A stretch of DNA of 64,000 nt from Stutzerimonas nosocomialis (GTDB lineage: Bacteria > Pseudomonadota > Gammaproteobacteria > Pseudomonadales > Pseudomonadaceae). Both the position numbers and the translations under genes were made by a program. Below the pieces are notes generated by a model. It worked only from the letters and a program-made list of their open reading frames with translations, ran no database searches and was not told the DNA's origin. Positions 9,810 to 20,297 of this stretch are shown here, piece after piece; within the stretch, counting starts at the first letter, position 1, and each line of letters starts with the position of its first letter. Where the stretch lies: the NCBI RefSeq assembly GCF_005876855.1, contig NZ_QLAE01000008.1, positions 96,762 to 160,761 on the forward strand. The letters run 5' to 3'.

Positions 9810-10958
9810 ATGAGTGAATCGACCGGTAAGGTTAATCTGCTGGGTCTGACCCAGCCGCAGCTGGAAAGCTTCTTCGAGTCCATGGGCGAGAAGCGCTTCC
9901 GTGCCGGTCAGATCATGAAGTGGATTCACCACTTCGGCGTCGATGACTTCGACGCCATGACCAACGTCGGCAAGGCCTTGCGCGAGAAACTCAAGGCCCG
10001 CGCCGAAATCCGCGGCCCCGAGATCGTCAGCGAGGACATCTCGAGCGACGGTACCCGCAAATGGGTGGTTCGCGTGGCCTCCGGCAGTTGCGTCGAGACC
10101 GTGTACATCCCCCAGGGAGGGCGTGGCACGCTGTGCGTGTCGTCCCAGGCGGGCTGCGCGCTGGACTGCAGTTTCTGCTCCACCGGCAAGCAGGGTTTCA
10201 ACAGCAACCTCACTGCCGCCGAAGTCATCGGTCAGGTGTGGATCGCCAACAAGTCGTTCGGCTCCGTACCCGCCAAGATCGACCGCGCCATCACCAACGT
10301 GGTGATGATGGGCATGGGCGAGCCGCTGCTCAATTTCGACAACGTCGTGTCGGCCATGCAGATCATGATGGACGACCTGGGCTATGGCATTTCCAAGCGC
10401 AAGGTGACGCTCTCGACCTCTGGCGTGGTGCCGATGATCGACGAGCTGGCCAAGGTCATCGACGTGTCGCTGGCGTTGTCGCTGCACGCGCCCAACGATG
10501 AATTGCGCAACGTCCTGGTCCCGATCAACAAGAAATATCCGCTCGAAATGTTGCTGGCGGCCTGTCAGCGTTACATCTCGAGGCTCGGCGAAAAGCGGGT
10601 GCTGACCATCGAGTACACCCTGCTCAAGGGCGTCAACGACCAGCCCGAGCACGCCGCGCAGATGATCGAGCTGCTGGCGGACATCCCCTGCAAGATCAAT
10701 CTGATCCCGTTCAATCCCTTCCCTCATTCGGGATATGAGCGGCCCAGCAACAATGCCATTCGCCGTTTTCAGGACATCCTGCACAAAGCCGGGCACAATG
10801 TGACGGTGCGTACCACCCGCGGCGAAGACATCGATGCCGCCTGTGGCCAGCTGGTCGGTCAGGTGATGGACCGTACACGTCGAAGCGAGCGATACATCGC
10901 TGTACGTGAGCTGCAGAGCGAGGCAGGTGCGACACATCTCGCTACGAACCGTTCCTGA
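9810..10958 (+). CDS. rlmN: Dual-specificity RNA methyltransferase RlmN
   Basis: Radical SAM enzyme that methylates C2 of A2503 in 23S rRNA and A37 of some tRNAs. The 382-residue product has an N-terminal accessory domain, the [4Fe-4S] motif Cys116-Cys120-Cys123 (CALDCSFC) and the mechanistic cysteine near the C terminus (Cys345, in DAACGQ). Its cluster depends on the adjacent isc genes. It is followed after 11 bases by pilF. Confidence 0.96.
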   Translation: MSESTGKVNLLGLTQPQLESFFESMGEKRFRAGQIMKWIHHFGVDDFDAMTNVGKALREKLKARAEIRGPEIVSEDISSDGTRKWVVRVASGSCVETVYIPQGGRGTLCVSSQAGCALDCSFCSTGKQGFNSNLTAAEVIGQVWIANKSFGSVPAKIDRAITNVVMMGMGEPLLNFDNVVSAMQIMMDDLGYGISKRKVTLSTSGVVPMIDELAKVIDVSLALSLHAPNDELRNVLVPINKKYPLEMLLAACQRYISRLGEKRVLTIEYTLLKGVNDQPEHAAQMIELLADIPCKINLIPFNPFPHSGYERPSNNAIRRFQDILHKAGHNVTVRTTRGEDIDAACGQLVGQVMDRTRRSERYIAVRELQSEAGATHLATNRS

Positions 10959-10969
10959 GGGGGAAATCC

Positions 10970-11728
10970 ATGTTTTCGCGCGTTGCGCTGCTTCTTCTGC
11001 TTGCCGGTCTGCTCCACGGTTGCGTGTCCACGGGTAACGTCGACCCGATGAGGACCGCCTCCGGTCGAGAAGAGGCGCGCGATGCCTACATTCAGCTCGG
11101 TATCGGTTACCTGCAGCAGGGCGATACCGCACGCGCCAAGGTCCCGCTGAGGCAGGCGCTGGATCTCGATTCGCGCAGTGCCGATGCACACACCGCTCTG
11201 GCCCTGGTATTCCAGACCGAGATGGAATATGACCTGGCCGACAAGCATTACCGTGATGCGCTGTCGATTCGCAGCGATCCGCGCATTCTCAACAACTACG
11301 GCAGCTTCCTCTTCGAGCGTGGGCGTTACGAGGAGGCCATGCAGCGCTTCACCCAGGCGTCGGCCGACAACCTCTATACCGAGCGCTCCCGTGTGTTCGA
11401 GAACATGGGGCTGACGGCGCTGCGGCTGAATCAGCCGCAGCAGGCCGAGGCGTATTTCGAGCGCGCCCTGCGGCTCAATGCGCGCCAGCCCGGTGCGCTG
11501 CTGGAGATGGCGATGCTGTCCTACCAGTCGAAGAACTACGTGCCCGCCCGCAGCTACTATGAACGTTACAGCCGACTGGCCGAGCAGAACGCGCGCAGCC
11601 TGCTGCTGGGTATTCGACTGGCGAACATCCACGACGACCGCGATCGTGCAGCGACGCTGGCGCTCCAGCTGCGGCGCCTGTATCCGGCCTCGCCGGAATA
11701 TCAGCAATATCTTTCGGAGCAACGATGA
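10970..11728 (+). CDS. pilF: Type IV pilus biogenesis lipoprotein PilF (PilW)
   Basis: Outer-membrane pilotin that helps assemble the PilQ secretin for type IV pili. The 252-residue product starts with a lipoprotein signal (lipobox LHGC, Cys18), followed by tandem TPR-like helical repeats from about 40 to 245 (for example AYIQLGIGYLQQGDTARAK). The GGGGGAAA-rich site before the ATG fits. The stop codon overlaps the rodZ start by 4 bases (ATGA). Confidence 0.92.
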   Translation: MFSRVALLLLLAGLLHGCVSTGNVDPMRTASGREEARDAYIQLGIGYLQQGDTARAKVPLRQALDLDSRSADAHTALALVFQTEMEYDLADKHYRDALSIRSDPRILNNYGSFLFERGRYEEAMQRFTQASADNLYTERSRVFENMGLTALRLNQPQQAEAYFERALRLNARQPGALLEMAMLSYQSKNYVPARSYYERYSRLAEQNARSLLLGIRLANIHDDRDRAATLALQLRRLYPASPEYQQYLSEQR

Positions 11729-12762
11729 AAGTTTCACAACCCGAAGCTGTTGTGCCGGCCGCCGGCAACCCGGGGGAAACGCTTCGCCAGGCTCGTGAGG
11801 CTCGGGGCTGGTCCGTTGCGGCGGTGGCCTCCCAGCTCAATCTTTCGGAACGGCTGATCGGCCAGATCGAAGCGGGCGATTTCTCCCAGGCACCGGGCCA
11901 TACCTTCGCGCGTGGCTACGTGCGGGCGTACGCGAAGCTGGTCGGGCTCGACCAGACGCAACTGGTCGGCGAGTTCGATCGCTACACCGGCACCGACGCG
12001 AGCGGCAGCAGCGTGCATGCGCTCGGCCGCATCGAAGAGCCGGTCAGGATGTCGCACAACGTGCTGCGCTTCTTCAGCTTCGTGCTGCTCCTGGTGCTCA
12101 TCGGCGCCGGGTTCATGTGGTGGCAGGACCAGTCCTCTCGCAATACCGGGTCGCCGACGAGTTCGTCGCTCGAGCACATCGAAGTGGAAGGTGCCGACGG
12201 CACGACCCAGATACATGTCTTTGACGAGCCCGAGGACCAGGCGGTCGTAGCGGGGCGCCAGGGCGAGGAGATTTCGCTGCCGCCGCTGGTCGACCCTCAG
12301 CCCGGCGTCGAAGGCGAGCCGCCTGCGGAACTCGATCAGGGCAGCGAGGCGGCCGAAGGGGTCGCCTCCGAGCCCGATATGGCTGCTGCGCCGGAGCAGA
12401 CGCCCCCAGGCGCCGACGCACCAGCGCCATCGCCTTCGCAAGGCGAGCCGGCCGCCCCGGCGGCCGCGCCCGAAGCGCCCGTTGCCGCCGCCGAGGCTCC
12501 GGCGCCCGCCATCACTGCGGGGGAAGGGCAGCTGGAGCTGTCGTTCACCGCCGATTGCTGGACGCGGGTCATCGATGCCGATGGCCGTGTACTGGTCAGC
12601 GCGCTGATCCGCGCCGGGACCACCCGTACCGTTACCGGTCGTGCGCCGCTGGATGTCCATCTGGGATACGCCCGCGGTGCCCAAGTCAGTTACAACGGCG
12701 AGTCCGTCAACCTCGCGTCCTACATGCGTGGCGAGACGGCGCGCTTCAAGGTCGGCCAATGA
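11725..12762 (+). CDS. rodZ: Cytoskeleton protein RodZ
   Basis: Links MreB to the elongation complex and helps keep rod shape. The 345-residue product has a Xre-like helix-turn-helix at about 17-85, a single membrane helix at about 114-133, a Pro/Ala/Glu-rich periplasmic linker (about 170-262) and the C-terminal DUF4115 domain (about 265-345). This is the full RodZ architecture. It starts inside the pilF stop and its own stop overlaps the ispG start (ATGA). Confidence 0.93.
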   Translation: MKVSQPEAVVPAAGNPGETLRQAREARGWSVAAVASQLNLSERLIGQIEAGDFSQAPGHTFARGYVRAYAKLVGLDQTQLVGEFDRYTGTDASGSSVHALGRIEEPVRMSHNVLRFFSFVLLLVLIGAGFMWWQDQSSRNTGSPTSSSLEHIEVEGADGTTQIHVFDEPEDQAVVAGRQGEEISLPPLVDPQPGVEGEPPAELDQGSEAAEGVASEPDMAAAPEQTPPGADAPAPSPSQGEPAAPAAAPEAPVAAAEAPAPAITAGEGQLELSFTADCWTRVIDADGRVLVSALIRAGTTRTVTGRAPLDVHLGYARGAQVSYNGESVNLASYMRGETARFKVGQ

Positions 12763-13877
12763 GCATGCATTCCGAGTCTCGTATCAAACGACGCCTGTCG
12801 CGCAAGATCTGGGTGGGGCCCGTGCCCGTGGGTGGGGACGCCCCGATCGCCGTGCAGAGCATGACCAACACCGATACCTGCGACGTCGACGCGACCGTCG
12901 CGCAGATCAAACGTCTGCAGGATGCCGGCGCGGACATCGTGCGGGTGTCGGTGCCCGACATGGATGCCGCCGAGGCGTTCGGCCGGATCAAGCAGCGTGC
13001 CGGCGTGCCGCTGGTGGCCGACATCCATTTCGATTACCAGATCGCGCTGCGGGTTGCCGAGCTGGGCGTGGACTGCCTGCGCATCAACCCCGGCAACATC
13101 GGGCGCGAGGATCGTGTCCGGGCAGTGGTCGAAGCGGCGCGTGACCGCGGTATTCCGATTCGTATCGGCGTCAACGCGGGCTCCCTGGAAAAGGACCTGC
13201 AGAAGAAGTACGGCGAGCCTACGCCCGAGGCGCTGGTCGAGTCGGCGTTGCGTCACGTCGAGCACCTGGATCGCCTGAACTTCCCGGATTTCAAGGTCAG
13301 CGTGAAGGCCTCCGACGTGTTCATGGCGGTCGAAGCCTATCGTCTGCTGGCCAGGCAGATCGAGCAGCCGCTGCACCTGGGCATTACCGAAGCTGGCGGG
13401 CTGCGCTCGGGTACCGTGAAATCCTCGGTCGGCCTGGGCATGCTGCTGGCCGAGGGCATCGGCGACACCATCCGCATCTCGCTTGCTGCCGATCCGGTGG
13501 AAGAGATCAAGGTCGGCTTCGATATTCTCAAGTCGCTGCACCTGCGTTCGCGCGGCATCAACTTCATCGCCTGCCCGAGCTGTTCGCGGCAGAACTTCGA
13601 TGTGGTCAAGACCATGAACGAGCTGGAGGGCCGGCTCGACGATCTGCTGGTCCCGCTGGACGTGGCGGTGATCGGCTGCGTGGTCAACGGCCCCGGCGAA
13701 GCCAAGGAAGCCCATATCGGCCTGACCGGTGGCACACCGAACAACCTGATCTATATCGACGGCAAGCCGGCCCAGAAGCTTACCAACGACAACCTGGTCG
13801 ACGAGCTGGAACAACTGATCCGGCGCAAGGCCGCCGAAAAGGTCGAAGCCGACGCGGCACTGATCCTGCGCAGCTGA
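12759..13877 (+). CDS. ispG: 4-hydroxy-3-methylbut-2-enyl diphosphate synthase (flavodoxin)
   Basis: [4Fe-4S] enzyme of the MEP isoprenoid pathway that converts MEcPP to HMBPP. The 372-residue product has cluster ligands Cys272, Cys275, Cys307 and Glu314 ([10 protein letters not shown] and [10 protein letters not shown]). The frame stays open into rodZ, but the ATG at 12759 gives [12 protein letters not shown], the family N terminus, and overlaps the rodZ stop. Confidence 0.96.
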   Translation: MSMHSESRIKRRLSRKIWVGPVPVGGDAPIAVQSMTNTDTCDVDATVAQIKRLQDAGADIVRVSVPDMDAAEAFGRIKQRAGVPLVADIHFDYQIALRVAELGVDCLRINPGNIGREDRVRAVVEAARDRGIPIRIGVNAGSLEKDLQKKYGEPTPEALVESALRHVEHLDRLNFPDFKVSVKASDVFMAVEAYRLLARQIEQPLHLGITEAGGLRSGTVKSSVGLGMLLAEGIGDTIRISLAADPVEEIKVGFDILKSLHLRSRGINFIACPSCSRQNFDVVKTMNELEGRLDDLLVPLDVAVIGCVVNGPGEAKEAHIGLTGGTPNNLIYIDGKPAQKLTNDNLVDELEQLIRRKAAEKVEADAALILRS

Positions 13878-13891
13878 CCTAAGGAAGACAC

Positions 13892-15211
13892 TTGAGCAAG
13901 TCCCTGCAAGCCATCCGTGGCATGAACGACATCCTGCCCGGACAGACGCCCGTCTGGCGCTACCTGGAAAGCACCTTCGCCGAATTGCTCGATGCCTACG
14001 GCTACAGCGAGATCCGCCTTCCCATCCTCGAATTCACCGAACTCTTCGCCCGTGGTATCGGTGAAGGCACCGACGTGGTGGACAAGGAGATGTACACCTT
14101 CCTGGACCGCAACGAAGAGTCGCTGACCCTGCGCCCCGAAGGCACTGCAGGCTGCGTGCGCGCGGTGCTCGAGCATGGCATGACCGGCGGCGGGCAGGTG
14201 CAGAAGCTCTGGTACACCGGCCCGATGTTCCGCTACGAAAAGCCGCAGAAGGGCCGCTATCGGCAGTTCCACCAGATCGGCGTCGAGGTGTTCAACCAGC
14301 CCGGGCCGGATGTCGATGCCGAGCTGATCATCCTTACGGCCCGTCTGTGGAAGCAGCTGGGCCTGGCCGACGCGGTGACCCTGCAGCTCAACAGCCTGGG
14401 CTCCAGCGAAGCCCGCGCGACCTACCGGGACGCCCTGGTGGTCTATCTTCAGCAGCGCTTCGATCAGCTCGACGAAGACAGCCAACGTCGTCTGACCACC
14501 AATCCGCTGCGTATCCTCGACAGCAAGAATGCCCAGACGCAGGCCCTGCTGGCCGATGCGCCGACGCTGCACGATTACCTGGACGACGACTCGCGGGTGC
14601 ATTTCGAGGGGCTCAAGGCGCGCCTGGACGCGGTCGGTATCGCCTACGAGATCAATCCCAAGCTGGTCCGCGGTCTGGACTACTACGGCAGAACGGTCTT
14701 CGAGTGGGTCACCGATCGCCTGGGGGCCCAGGGCACGGTCTGCGCCGGTGGTCGCTACGACGGCCTGATCACCCAGTTCGGTGGCAAGCCCACGCCGAGT
14801 GTCGGCTTCGCGATGGGGGTCGAGCGGCTGGTCTTGCTGCTCGAAACCCTGGCGCTGGTGCCCGAGCACCTGACCCGCCCGGCGCACGCCTATGTCTGCG
14901 CCTTTGGGGAGGCGGCGGAGCTCGCTGCGGTGGCCCTGGCCGAGCGGTTGCGCGATGCGTTGCCGGGGCTCCGGCTGCTGCTCAATTCCGGCGGCGGCAG
15001 TTTCAAGAGCCAGTTCAAGAAGGCCGACAAGAGCGGCGCGCGCTTCGCCCTGATTCTGGGAGAGGACGAGCTGGCGGGTCGCGTGGTAGGTTGCAAGCCG
15101 CTGCGCGACGATAGCGAGCAGGAAAACATTGCCTGGGATGCTCTACCCGAGCGTCTGGCTGTCTGCTTCGAGCAGACTGAGACTAAGCGAACAAAAGGAG
15201 TGACGGTGTGA
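13892..15211 (+). CDS. hisS: Histidyl-tRNA synthetase
   Basis: Class II aminoacyl-tRNA synthetase. The 439-residue product begins [16 protein letters not shown] and carries the histidine motifs [15 protein letters not shown] and AGGRYDGL, then the C-terminal anticodon-binding domain from about 335. Translation starts at TTG (13892) behind AAGGAA. The stop overlaps the yfgM start (GTGA), so the two are coupled. Confidence 0.96.
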   Translation: MSKSLQAIRGMNDILPGQTPVWRYLESTFAELLDAYGYSEIRLPILEFTELFARGIGEGTDVVDKEMYTFLDRNEESLTLRPEGTAGCVRAVLEHGMTGGGQVQKLWYTGPMFRYEKPQKGRYRQFHQIGVEVFNQPGPDVDAELIILTARLWKQLGLADAVTLQLNSLGSSEARATYRDALVVYLQQRFDQLDEDSQRRLTTNPLRILDSKNAQTQALLADAPTLHDYLDDDSRVHFEGLKARLDAVGIAYEINPKLVRGLDYYGRTVFEWVTDRLGAQGTVCAGGRYDGLITQFGGKPTPSVGFAMGVERLVLLLETLALVPEHLTRPAHAYVCAFGEAAELAAVALAERLRDALPGLRLLLNSGGGSFKSQFKKADKSGARFALILGEDELAGRVVGCKPLRDDSEQENIAWDALPERLAVCFEQTETKRTKGVTV

Positions 15212-15849
15212 CCTCGGGTACTGAAGACGAACAAATCGCGCAGATCAAGGAATGGTGGCGCCGTAACGGAATGCCGCTGCTGGTTGGCGCGGTACTGGCG
15301 CTGGCCCTGGTTTTCGGCTGGCAGGCCTGGCAGAACCATCAGGTCAACAAGGCCCAGGGCGCCTCGGCCCTCTATCAGCAATTGCTCGATGCCTCGCTCA
15401 ATACGGGCAGCGTCGACGCAGCCGAAGTGGCGCGCCTGGGCACCGAACTGAAGAACAACTACGGCGGCACTCACTACGCCCAGTACGGCAGCCTGTTCAT
15501 GGCCAAGATCGCGGTGGAAGCCGGGCAGCTCGACGATGCGGCCAGCGAGCTGCACGCTGTGCTGGACAAGCCGGCCGACAAGACCATCGAAGAGCTGGCC
15601 CGTCAACGCCTGGCCCGTGTCCTGTCCGCCCAGGACAAGGCCGATGAAGCCTTGAAGCTGCTCGACGGCGAGGCCGAGAAGGCCTTTGCGGCGAGCCGCG
15701 AGGAATTGCGTGGCGACCTGCTGGTCCAGCTCGGTCGCACCGATGATGCCTTTGCTGCCTATAGCAAGGCCAAGCAGTCCCTGTCCCAGGATGCCGCCGT
15801 CGGCGGGCTGCAGCTCAAGCTCGATGACCTGGCCAAAGGGGAGGCATGA
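15208..15849 (+). CDS. yfgM: YfgM family TPR protein (Sec translocon ancillary subunit)
   Basis: Inner-membrane protein with a cytosolic N terminus and a large periplasmic TPR domain. In E. coli YfgM binds SecYEG and PpiD and aids handover of secreted proteins. The 213-residue product has one membrane helix at about 24-41 ([18 protein letters not shown]) and TPR-like helices after it. It starts at a GTG overlapping the hisS stop, and bamB follows after 4 bases, as in many gammaproteobacteria. Confidence 0.88.
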   Translation: MTSGTEDEQIAQIKEWWRRNGMPLLVGAVLALALVFGWQAWQNHQVNKAQGASALYQQLLDASLNTGSVDAAEVARLGTELKNNYGGTHYAQYGSLFMAKIAVEAGQLDDAASELHAVLDKPADKTIEELARQRLARVLSAQDKADEALKLLDGEAEKAFAASREELRGDLLVQLGRTDDAFAAYSKAKQSLSQDAAVGGLQLKLDDLAKGEA

Positions 15850-15853
15850 CGTG

Positions 15854-16999
15854 ATGCGTTGGAAGATTGCCGCGCTGTTGTCCCTCGTGGTGCTGGCTGC
15901 CGGCTGCAGCAGTAGCAGCAAGGAGCCCGAGCCCGCCGAACTGCAGAAGTTCGATGCCGAAATCCGTCTCGACCAGCAGTGGAGCCGCTCGGTCGGCAAG
16001 GGGCAGGGCAAGACCTACAACCTGCTGGCCCCGGTCGTCTACGGCGACCAGATCTTCGCCAGCGATGTTCGCGGGCGCGTGGTGTCGCTGGATCGCTTCA
16101 CCGGCAAGGTGGAGTGGCGCAAGGATCTGGACGAGCCGGTGTCCGGCGGCGTAGGCGCCGGCTACGGGTTGATCCTGGTCGGCACCCTCAAGGGTGATGT
16201 CATTGCGCTGGATGCCGCCAGCGGCGAAGAGCGCTGGCGCAGCCACGTCGGCAGCGAAGTGCTCGCTGCTCCGGCCATCAACGGCGACATCGTCGTCGCC
16301 CAGACCCAGGACGATCGTCTGGTCGCGCTGGAAATGGATACCGGGACCCAGCGTTGGGCCTATGAAAGCTCGCCCGCAGTGCTCACCCTGCGTGGCACCG
16401 GGGCGCCGGTGCTCACCAACCAGCTGGCGGTCGCCGGTCTTTCCAGCGGCCGTGTCGTCGCGCTGGATACCCGCGGTGGCCTGCCGGTCTGGGAGCAGCG
16501 GGTGGCTGTACCCCAGGGGCGTACCGAACTCGAACGCGTGGTCGATATCGACGGCGGCCTGCTGCTGTCCGGCGGCACGCTTTACGTGGTCACCTACCAG
16601 GGGCGCGTCGCCGCGCTGGAGCTGGAAAGCGGCCGTATACTGTGGCAGCGCGAGGCATCGAGCTCCGGTGGCGTGGCCCTGGGTTACGGCAGCGTTTACC
16701 TGAGCCTGGCCAATGGCACCGTCGAGAGCATCGACGAGCGTTCGACCAGCGTCCTGTGGCGCAACGAAGACCTGGCGCGCCGCCAGCTGTCGACGCCGGA
16801 GGTGCTGTCGAGTTATGTGGTGGTCGGCGACTTCGAAGGCTATCTGCACTTCCTGAGTCAGGTCGATGGCCGTTTCGTCGCCCGCACCCGGGTCGAAAGC
16901 GCTGGCGTGCGGGTCCGCCCGGTGGTGTCCGGCGACTGGCTGTATGCCTACGGCAACGATGGCAAGCTGGTAGCGCTGACCATCCGCCAGAGTGACTGA
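15854..16999 (+). CDS. bamB: Outer membrane assembly lipoprotein BamB
   Basis: Lipoprotein of the BAM complex that inserts beta-barrel proteins in the outer membrane. The 381-residue product has a signal ending LAAGC (Cys18) and then an eight-bladed propeller of PQQ-like repeats (for example VVSLDRFTGKVEWR and VIALDAASGEERWR). A GTG one codon upstream is an alternative start; both fit. Followed by a hairpin terminator before der. Confidence 0.94.
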   Translation: MRWKIAALLSLVVLAAGCSSSSKEPEPAELQKFDAEIRLDQQWSRSVGKGQGKTYNLLAPVVYGDQIFASDVRGRVVSLDRFTGKVEWRKDLDEPVSGGVGAGYGLILVGTLKGDVIALDAASGEERWRSHVGSEVLAAPAINGDIVVAQTQDDRLVALEMDTGTQRWAYESSPAVLTLRGTGAPVLTNQLAVAGLSSGRVVALDTRGGLPVWEQRVAVPQGRTELERVVDIDGGLLLSGGTLYVVTYQGRVAALELESGRILWQREASSSGGVALGYGSVYLSLANGTVESIDERSTSVLWRNEDLARRQLSTPEVLSSYVVVGDFEGYLHFLSQVDGRFVARTRVESAGVRVRPVVSGDWLYAYGNDGKLVALTIRQSD

Positions 17000-17000
17000 T

Positions 17001-17069
17001 CGGCAGCCAGATCGCTGCCGCCTCAGGGTTCAATAGCCGGCCGCTGCCTTGCAGCGGCCGTTGTGTTTT
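17001..17069 (+). terminator. Hairpins and terminator between bamB and der
   Basis: First hairpin CGGCAG/CTGCCG (17001-17020), then a stronger perfect 10-bp stem CGGCCGCTGC/GCAGCGGCCG (17038-17060) with a 3-base loop, followed by TTGTGTTTT. The second is a plausible Rho-independent terminator. Confidence 0.7.
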
Positions 17070-17094
17070 CTGAAATATCGAGTTGGAGAGCCGC

Positions 17095-18576
17095 ATGGTT
17101 CCCGTTATCGCCCTGGTGGGCCGTCCGAACGTCGGCAAGTCCACCCTGTTCAACCGGCTGACCAAGAGCCGCGATGCCATCGTCGCCGAATATGCCGGCC
17201 TGACCCGTGATCGCCAGTACGGCGAGGCCAAATGGCAGGGTCGCACCTACATCGTCATCGACACCGGCGGTATTTCCGGTGACGAGGAAGGCATCGACGC
17301 GAAGATGGCCGAGCAGTCGCTGCAGGCGATCGAGGAAGCCGATGCGGTCCTGTTCATGGTCGACTCGCGGGCTGGACTGACCGCCGCCGACCAGATGATC
17401 GCCGAGCACCTGCGCAAGCGGAACAAGCGCAGCTTCCTGGTCGCCAACAAGGTCGACAGCGTCGACCCCGACATCGCCCGCGCCGAGTTCAGCCCGCTGG
17501 GCCTGGGCGACGCGCTGCCGATCGCCGCGGCCCACGGGCGCGGCATCAGCCACATGCTGGAAGCGGCCCTGGGGATCTTCCCCAAGGACGAAGAGTCGCA
17601 GCCGGGTGCCGAAGGCGAGGGCGAAGAAGAGGTCGCCGAAGGCCAGGAGCTTTCGCGGATTCCCGGGCCGAGCGAGAAGGACGGCATCAAGATCGCCATC
17701 ATCGGCCGGCCCAACGTCGGCAAGTCGACCCTGGTCAACCGCATGCTCGGCGAGGAGCGGGTGATCGTCTATGACCAGGCCGGTACCACCCGCGACAGCA
17801 TCTACATCCCTTTCGAGCGCGACGACGAGAAATACACCCTGATCGATACCGCCGGCGTGCGCCGTCGCGGCAAGATCTTCGAGGCGGTGGAAAAGTTCTC
17901 CGTGGTCAAGACGCTGCAGGCGATCCAGGACGCCAACGTGGTGATCTTCGTGATGGATGCGCGCGAAGGCGTGGTCGAGCACGACCTGAACCTGCTCGGC
18001 TTCGTGCTGGAAACCGGGCGCGCGCTGGTCATCGCGCTGAACAAGTGGGACGGCATGGAGCCGGGCGAGCGCGACTACGTGAAGACCGAGCTGGAACGCC
18101 GGCTGTTCTTCGTCGACTTTGCCGACATCCACTTCATTTCCGCCAAGCACGGCACCGGGGTCGGGCATCTGTACAAGTCGGTGCAGGCTTCGTTCAAGTC
18201 GGCGATCACCCGCTGGCCGACCAGCCGCCTCACGCAGATCCTCGAGGACGCGGTGCAGGAGCACCAGCCGCCGCTGGTCAACGGACGCCGGATCAAGCTG
18301 CGCTATGCGCACCTGGGCGGAGCCAACCCGCCGCTGATCGTCATCCACGGCAACCAGGTGGATGCGGTACCCAAGTCCTATTCCCGCTACCTGGAAAACA
18401 CCTATCGGCGGGTGCTCAAGCTGGTCGGTACGCCGATCCGCATCGAGTACAAGGGCGGGGAGAACCCCTTCGAGGGCAAGAAGAACACCCTGACCGACCG
18501 CCAGGTGAACAAGAAGCGCCGCCTCATGTCGCACCACAAGAAGGCCGACAAGAAGCGCCGCGACAAGAAGCGCTAA
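17095..18576 (+). CDS. der: Ribosome assembly GTPase Der (EngA)
   Basis: Essential GTPase with two G domains in tandem, needed for 50S subunit maturation. The 493-residue product has a first P-loop GRPNVGKS at 8-15, a second GRPNVGKS near 203, and a C-terminal KH-like domain ending in a Lys/Arg-rich tail. An ATG four codons upstream is in frame, but 17095 ([12 protein letters not shown]) gives the usual length and has TTGGAGAG upstream. Confidence 0.96.
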   Translation: MVPVIALVGRPNVGKSTLFNRLTKSRDAIVAEYAGLTRDRQYGEAKWQGRTYIVIDTGGISGDEEGIDAKMAEQSLQAIEEADAVLFMVDSRAGLTAADQMIAEHLRKRNKRSFLVANKVDSVDPDIARAEFSPLGLGDALPIAAAHGRGISHMLEAALGIFPKDEESQPGAEGEGEEEVAEGQELSRIPGPSEKDGIKIAIIGRPNVGKSTLVNRMLGEERVIVYDQAGTTRDSIYIPFERDDEKYTLIDTAGVRRRGKIFEAVEKFSVVKTLQAIQDANVVIFVMDAREGVVEHDLNLLGFVLETGRALVIALNKWDGMEPGERDYVKTELERRLFFVDFADIHFISAKHGTGVGHLYKSVQASFKSAITRWPTSRLTQILEDAVQEHQPPLVNGRRIKLRYAHLGGANPPLIVIHGNQVDAVPKSYSRYLENTYRRVLKLVGTPIRIEYKGGENPFEGKKNTLTDRQVNKKRRLMSHHKKADKKRRDKKR

Positions 18577-18700
18577 GCGTTCCCTGTCAAGGTTCTTCGC
18601 GTTTCATGGAGGACAGGGTTGTCCGATACCGGACTGGCGATATGGGGTGCTGAATGAACGTTTTGATTTCATTGGGCCCTATCGAGCCGTCTGATAGTTT
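18577..18700. other. Gene-free stretch after der
   Basis: No gene, clear terminator or promoter was recognised. It leads into the terminal-repeat element. Confidence 0.4.
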
Positions 18701-19177
18701 GGTTTCGCCCTGCGGGTCGAGTCACCTTTTTCAGTCGCGAAAAAAATAACCAAAAACGCTTGCCCCTGCATCCGGCCCTGCGCTTCGCTCCACCATTGCT
18801 CCAGGGGACGGCATACAGGGCGTCCCCGGCGCTTTAAGCGGGGACGCCTAGTCCTCGCTCCCTTACACAACGGTTCCGCTCACCCTCCTGAACGGGGCGG
18901 TTGGTGGCGCCTGTTGGTTCGTGCAAAAAAGCAAAGCCAAAAGCAACATCATTGATCTTCCAGGCGACGCGGACCCGTTCCCGGCAGGAGGCCGATTGGA
19001 GGTGCTGCGCAGGGGGACACGAGGACGCCGGTGAGGAACGAAGGGGCAGGGACGCGGGCCCTCGGAGCGGCGGGAAGTCTGGCCGCAGGCCAGACCCGGA
19101 TGTCGGCGGTGGCTTTCTCTTTGGCTGCTTTCTCTTGGCCAGGCAAGAGAAAGTGAATCGGCCGGCGGGCCGAAACC
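18701..19177. repeat. 477-bp intergenic element with imperfect terminal inverted repeats
   Basis: The left end (18701-18757) starts GGTTTCGCCCTGCGG, and the right end (19119-19177) read on the other strand starts GGTTTCGGCCCGCCGG. Both continue through a GATTCAC/GAGTCAC-type block, a hairpin and an AACCAAA/AGCCAAA block. The right hairpin is perfect (CTTTCTCTTG/CAAGAGAAAG, 19128-19153); the left is TTTTTC/GAAAAA (18727-18744). A central perfect 10-bp stem GGCGTCCCCG/CGGGGACGCC lies at 18819-18848. Open frames inside are short and show no protein family, so it is noncoding. Similar intergenic elements occur in pseudomonads as far as I recall. Confidence 0.65.
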
Positions 19178-19318
19178 AAGGGTGTCAGCACACTCGGCAA
19201 TCGCTTCAGACATCGAGGCGCAAGCCTGAACCAGACGACTCCGTTCGACATCAATCTTCGTATCCGGAGTCATCCTGACGAACCGCTTTTTTCAACGCTA
19301 CAGATCGCGAGTAGGCTC
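19178..19318. other. Spacer after the terminal-repeat element
   Basis: No gene seen. It precedes the end of the second serine acetyltransferase gene on the other strand. A CTTTTTT stretch near 19285 without a stem is the only notable feature. Confidence 0.35.
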
Positions 19319-20113
19319 TCAGCCTTGCTCGTCAAACGACTGGTCCATATCCAAGGCCGGTCGAGCGTGCTTCGGCTTGCCGACCGGGCGCGCCGGGTTA
19401 CCCACAACCGTCGTATGCGGCTGAACGGGATGCAACACGATGCTTCCCGCACCCACCTTGGCGCCTTCGCCGATCTCGATATTGCCGAGGATCTTCGCGC
19501 CCGCGCCGATCATCACCCCGCTGCGTACCTTGGGATGACGATCGCCGCCTTCCTTGCCGGTGCCGCCCAGCGTCACGCCCTGCAGGATGGACACATCATC
19601 GCCTATGACGGCCGTTTCACCGATGACGATGCCCGTGCCGTGGTCGAGCATGATGCCGCTGCCGATCCGACTGGCGGGGTTGATATCGATGGCCAGGCGT
19701 TCGTTGCAGCGCGCCTGGATGAACATCGCCAACAGGCGTTCGCCCTGGCCATGCAGATGATGGCTGATACGGTACGCCTGCAGCGCCAGGAACCCCTTGG
19801 AGAACAGGAACACTTCCAGCGCTGTGGCGAACGCCGGGTCGCGGCTGACGATTGCCTGCAGGTCGCGCCAGGCCGAGTCGGTCAGTGCCGGGGCCTGGCG
19901 GTGAATGTGGGCGAAGCGCTCGGCCAGCGTCTGCTGTTGCTCGGGGGTGTCCGCCAGGGTGCGGCCGACTCGATGGGCGAGGGCGCAACCGAAATCCGGC
20001 TGTTCGATGATGGCTTGCCGGAAGACGGCGGCCAGCGTCGGCTCGCTATCCATGGCCCGTTCCGTCTGGCTGCGCAGGGCATTCCACGAGGCGCTGGCGG
20101 TATGCATTGACAT
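19319..20113 (-). CDS. cysE: Serine O-acetyltransferase, enterobacterial type
   Basis: Second serine acetyltransferase of the window. At 264 residues it has the long N-terminal helical domain (about 1-135) that E. coli CysE uses for trimer-of-dimers assembly, then the left-handed beta-helix ([21 protein letters not shown] and GVTLGGTGKEGGDRHPK) and a C-terminal tail with LDMDQSF. That tail is the part that feeds back to cysteine and docks O-acetylserine sulfhydrylase in the E. coli enzyme. The isc-linked paralogue at 2820-3596 lacks the long N domain. A second ATG two codons in (20107) is possible. Family certain; I use the same symbol for lack of a separate one. Confidence 0.88.
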   Translation of the reverse strand: MSMHTASASWNALRSQTERAMDSEPTLAAVFRQAIIEQPDFGCALAHRVGRTLADTPEQQQTLAERFAHIHRQAPALTDSAWRDLQAIVSRDPAFATALEVFLFSKGFLALQAYRISHHLHGQGERLLAMFIQARCNERLAIDINPASRIGSGIMLDHGTGIVIGETAVIGDDVSILQGVTLGGTGKEGGDRHPKVRSGVMIGAGAKILGNIEIGEGAKVGAGSIVLHPVQPHTTVVGNPARPVGKPKHARPALDMDQSFDEQG

Positions 20114-20297
20114 GGCGAATTCCCGATGGAGATTGGGGCGCAGGGTAAAGGCCAGGGGCTTGTCGATACAACCGTATCAGCCCAACGCTTTCGGGAAGGA
20201 GTGGGCCTCTCCCGGATGCTCGTATCGGGCCGCGGTGATCGGCTATCCTGCTTGTCCCTGCCGCATCCCCGCCCGGCAGGCCTGTCGGAAGGCTGTC

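Noticed and set aside
18679-19278. Short open frames in the gene-free region after der
   Set aside because: No family features, biased composition, and they lie across inverted repeats of a noncoding element.
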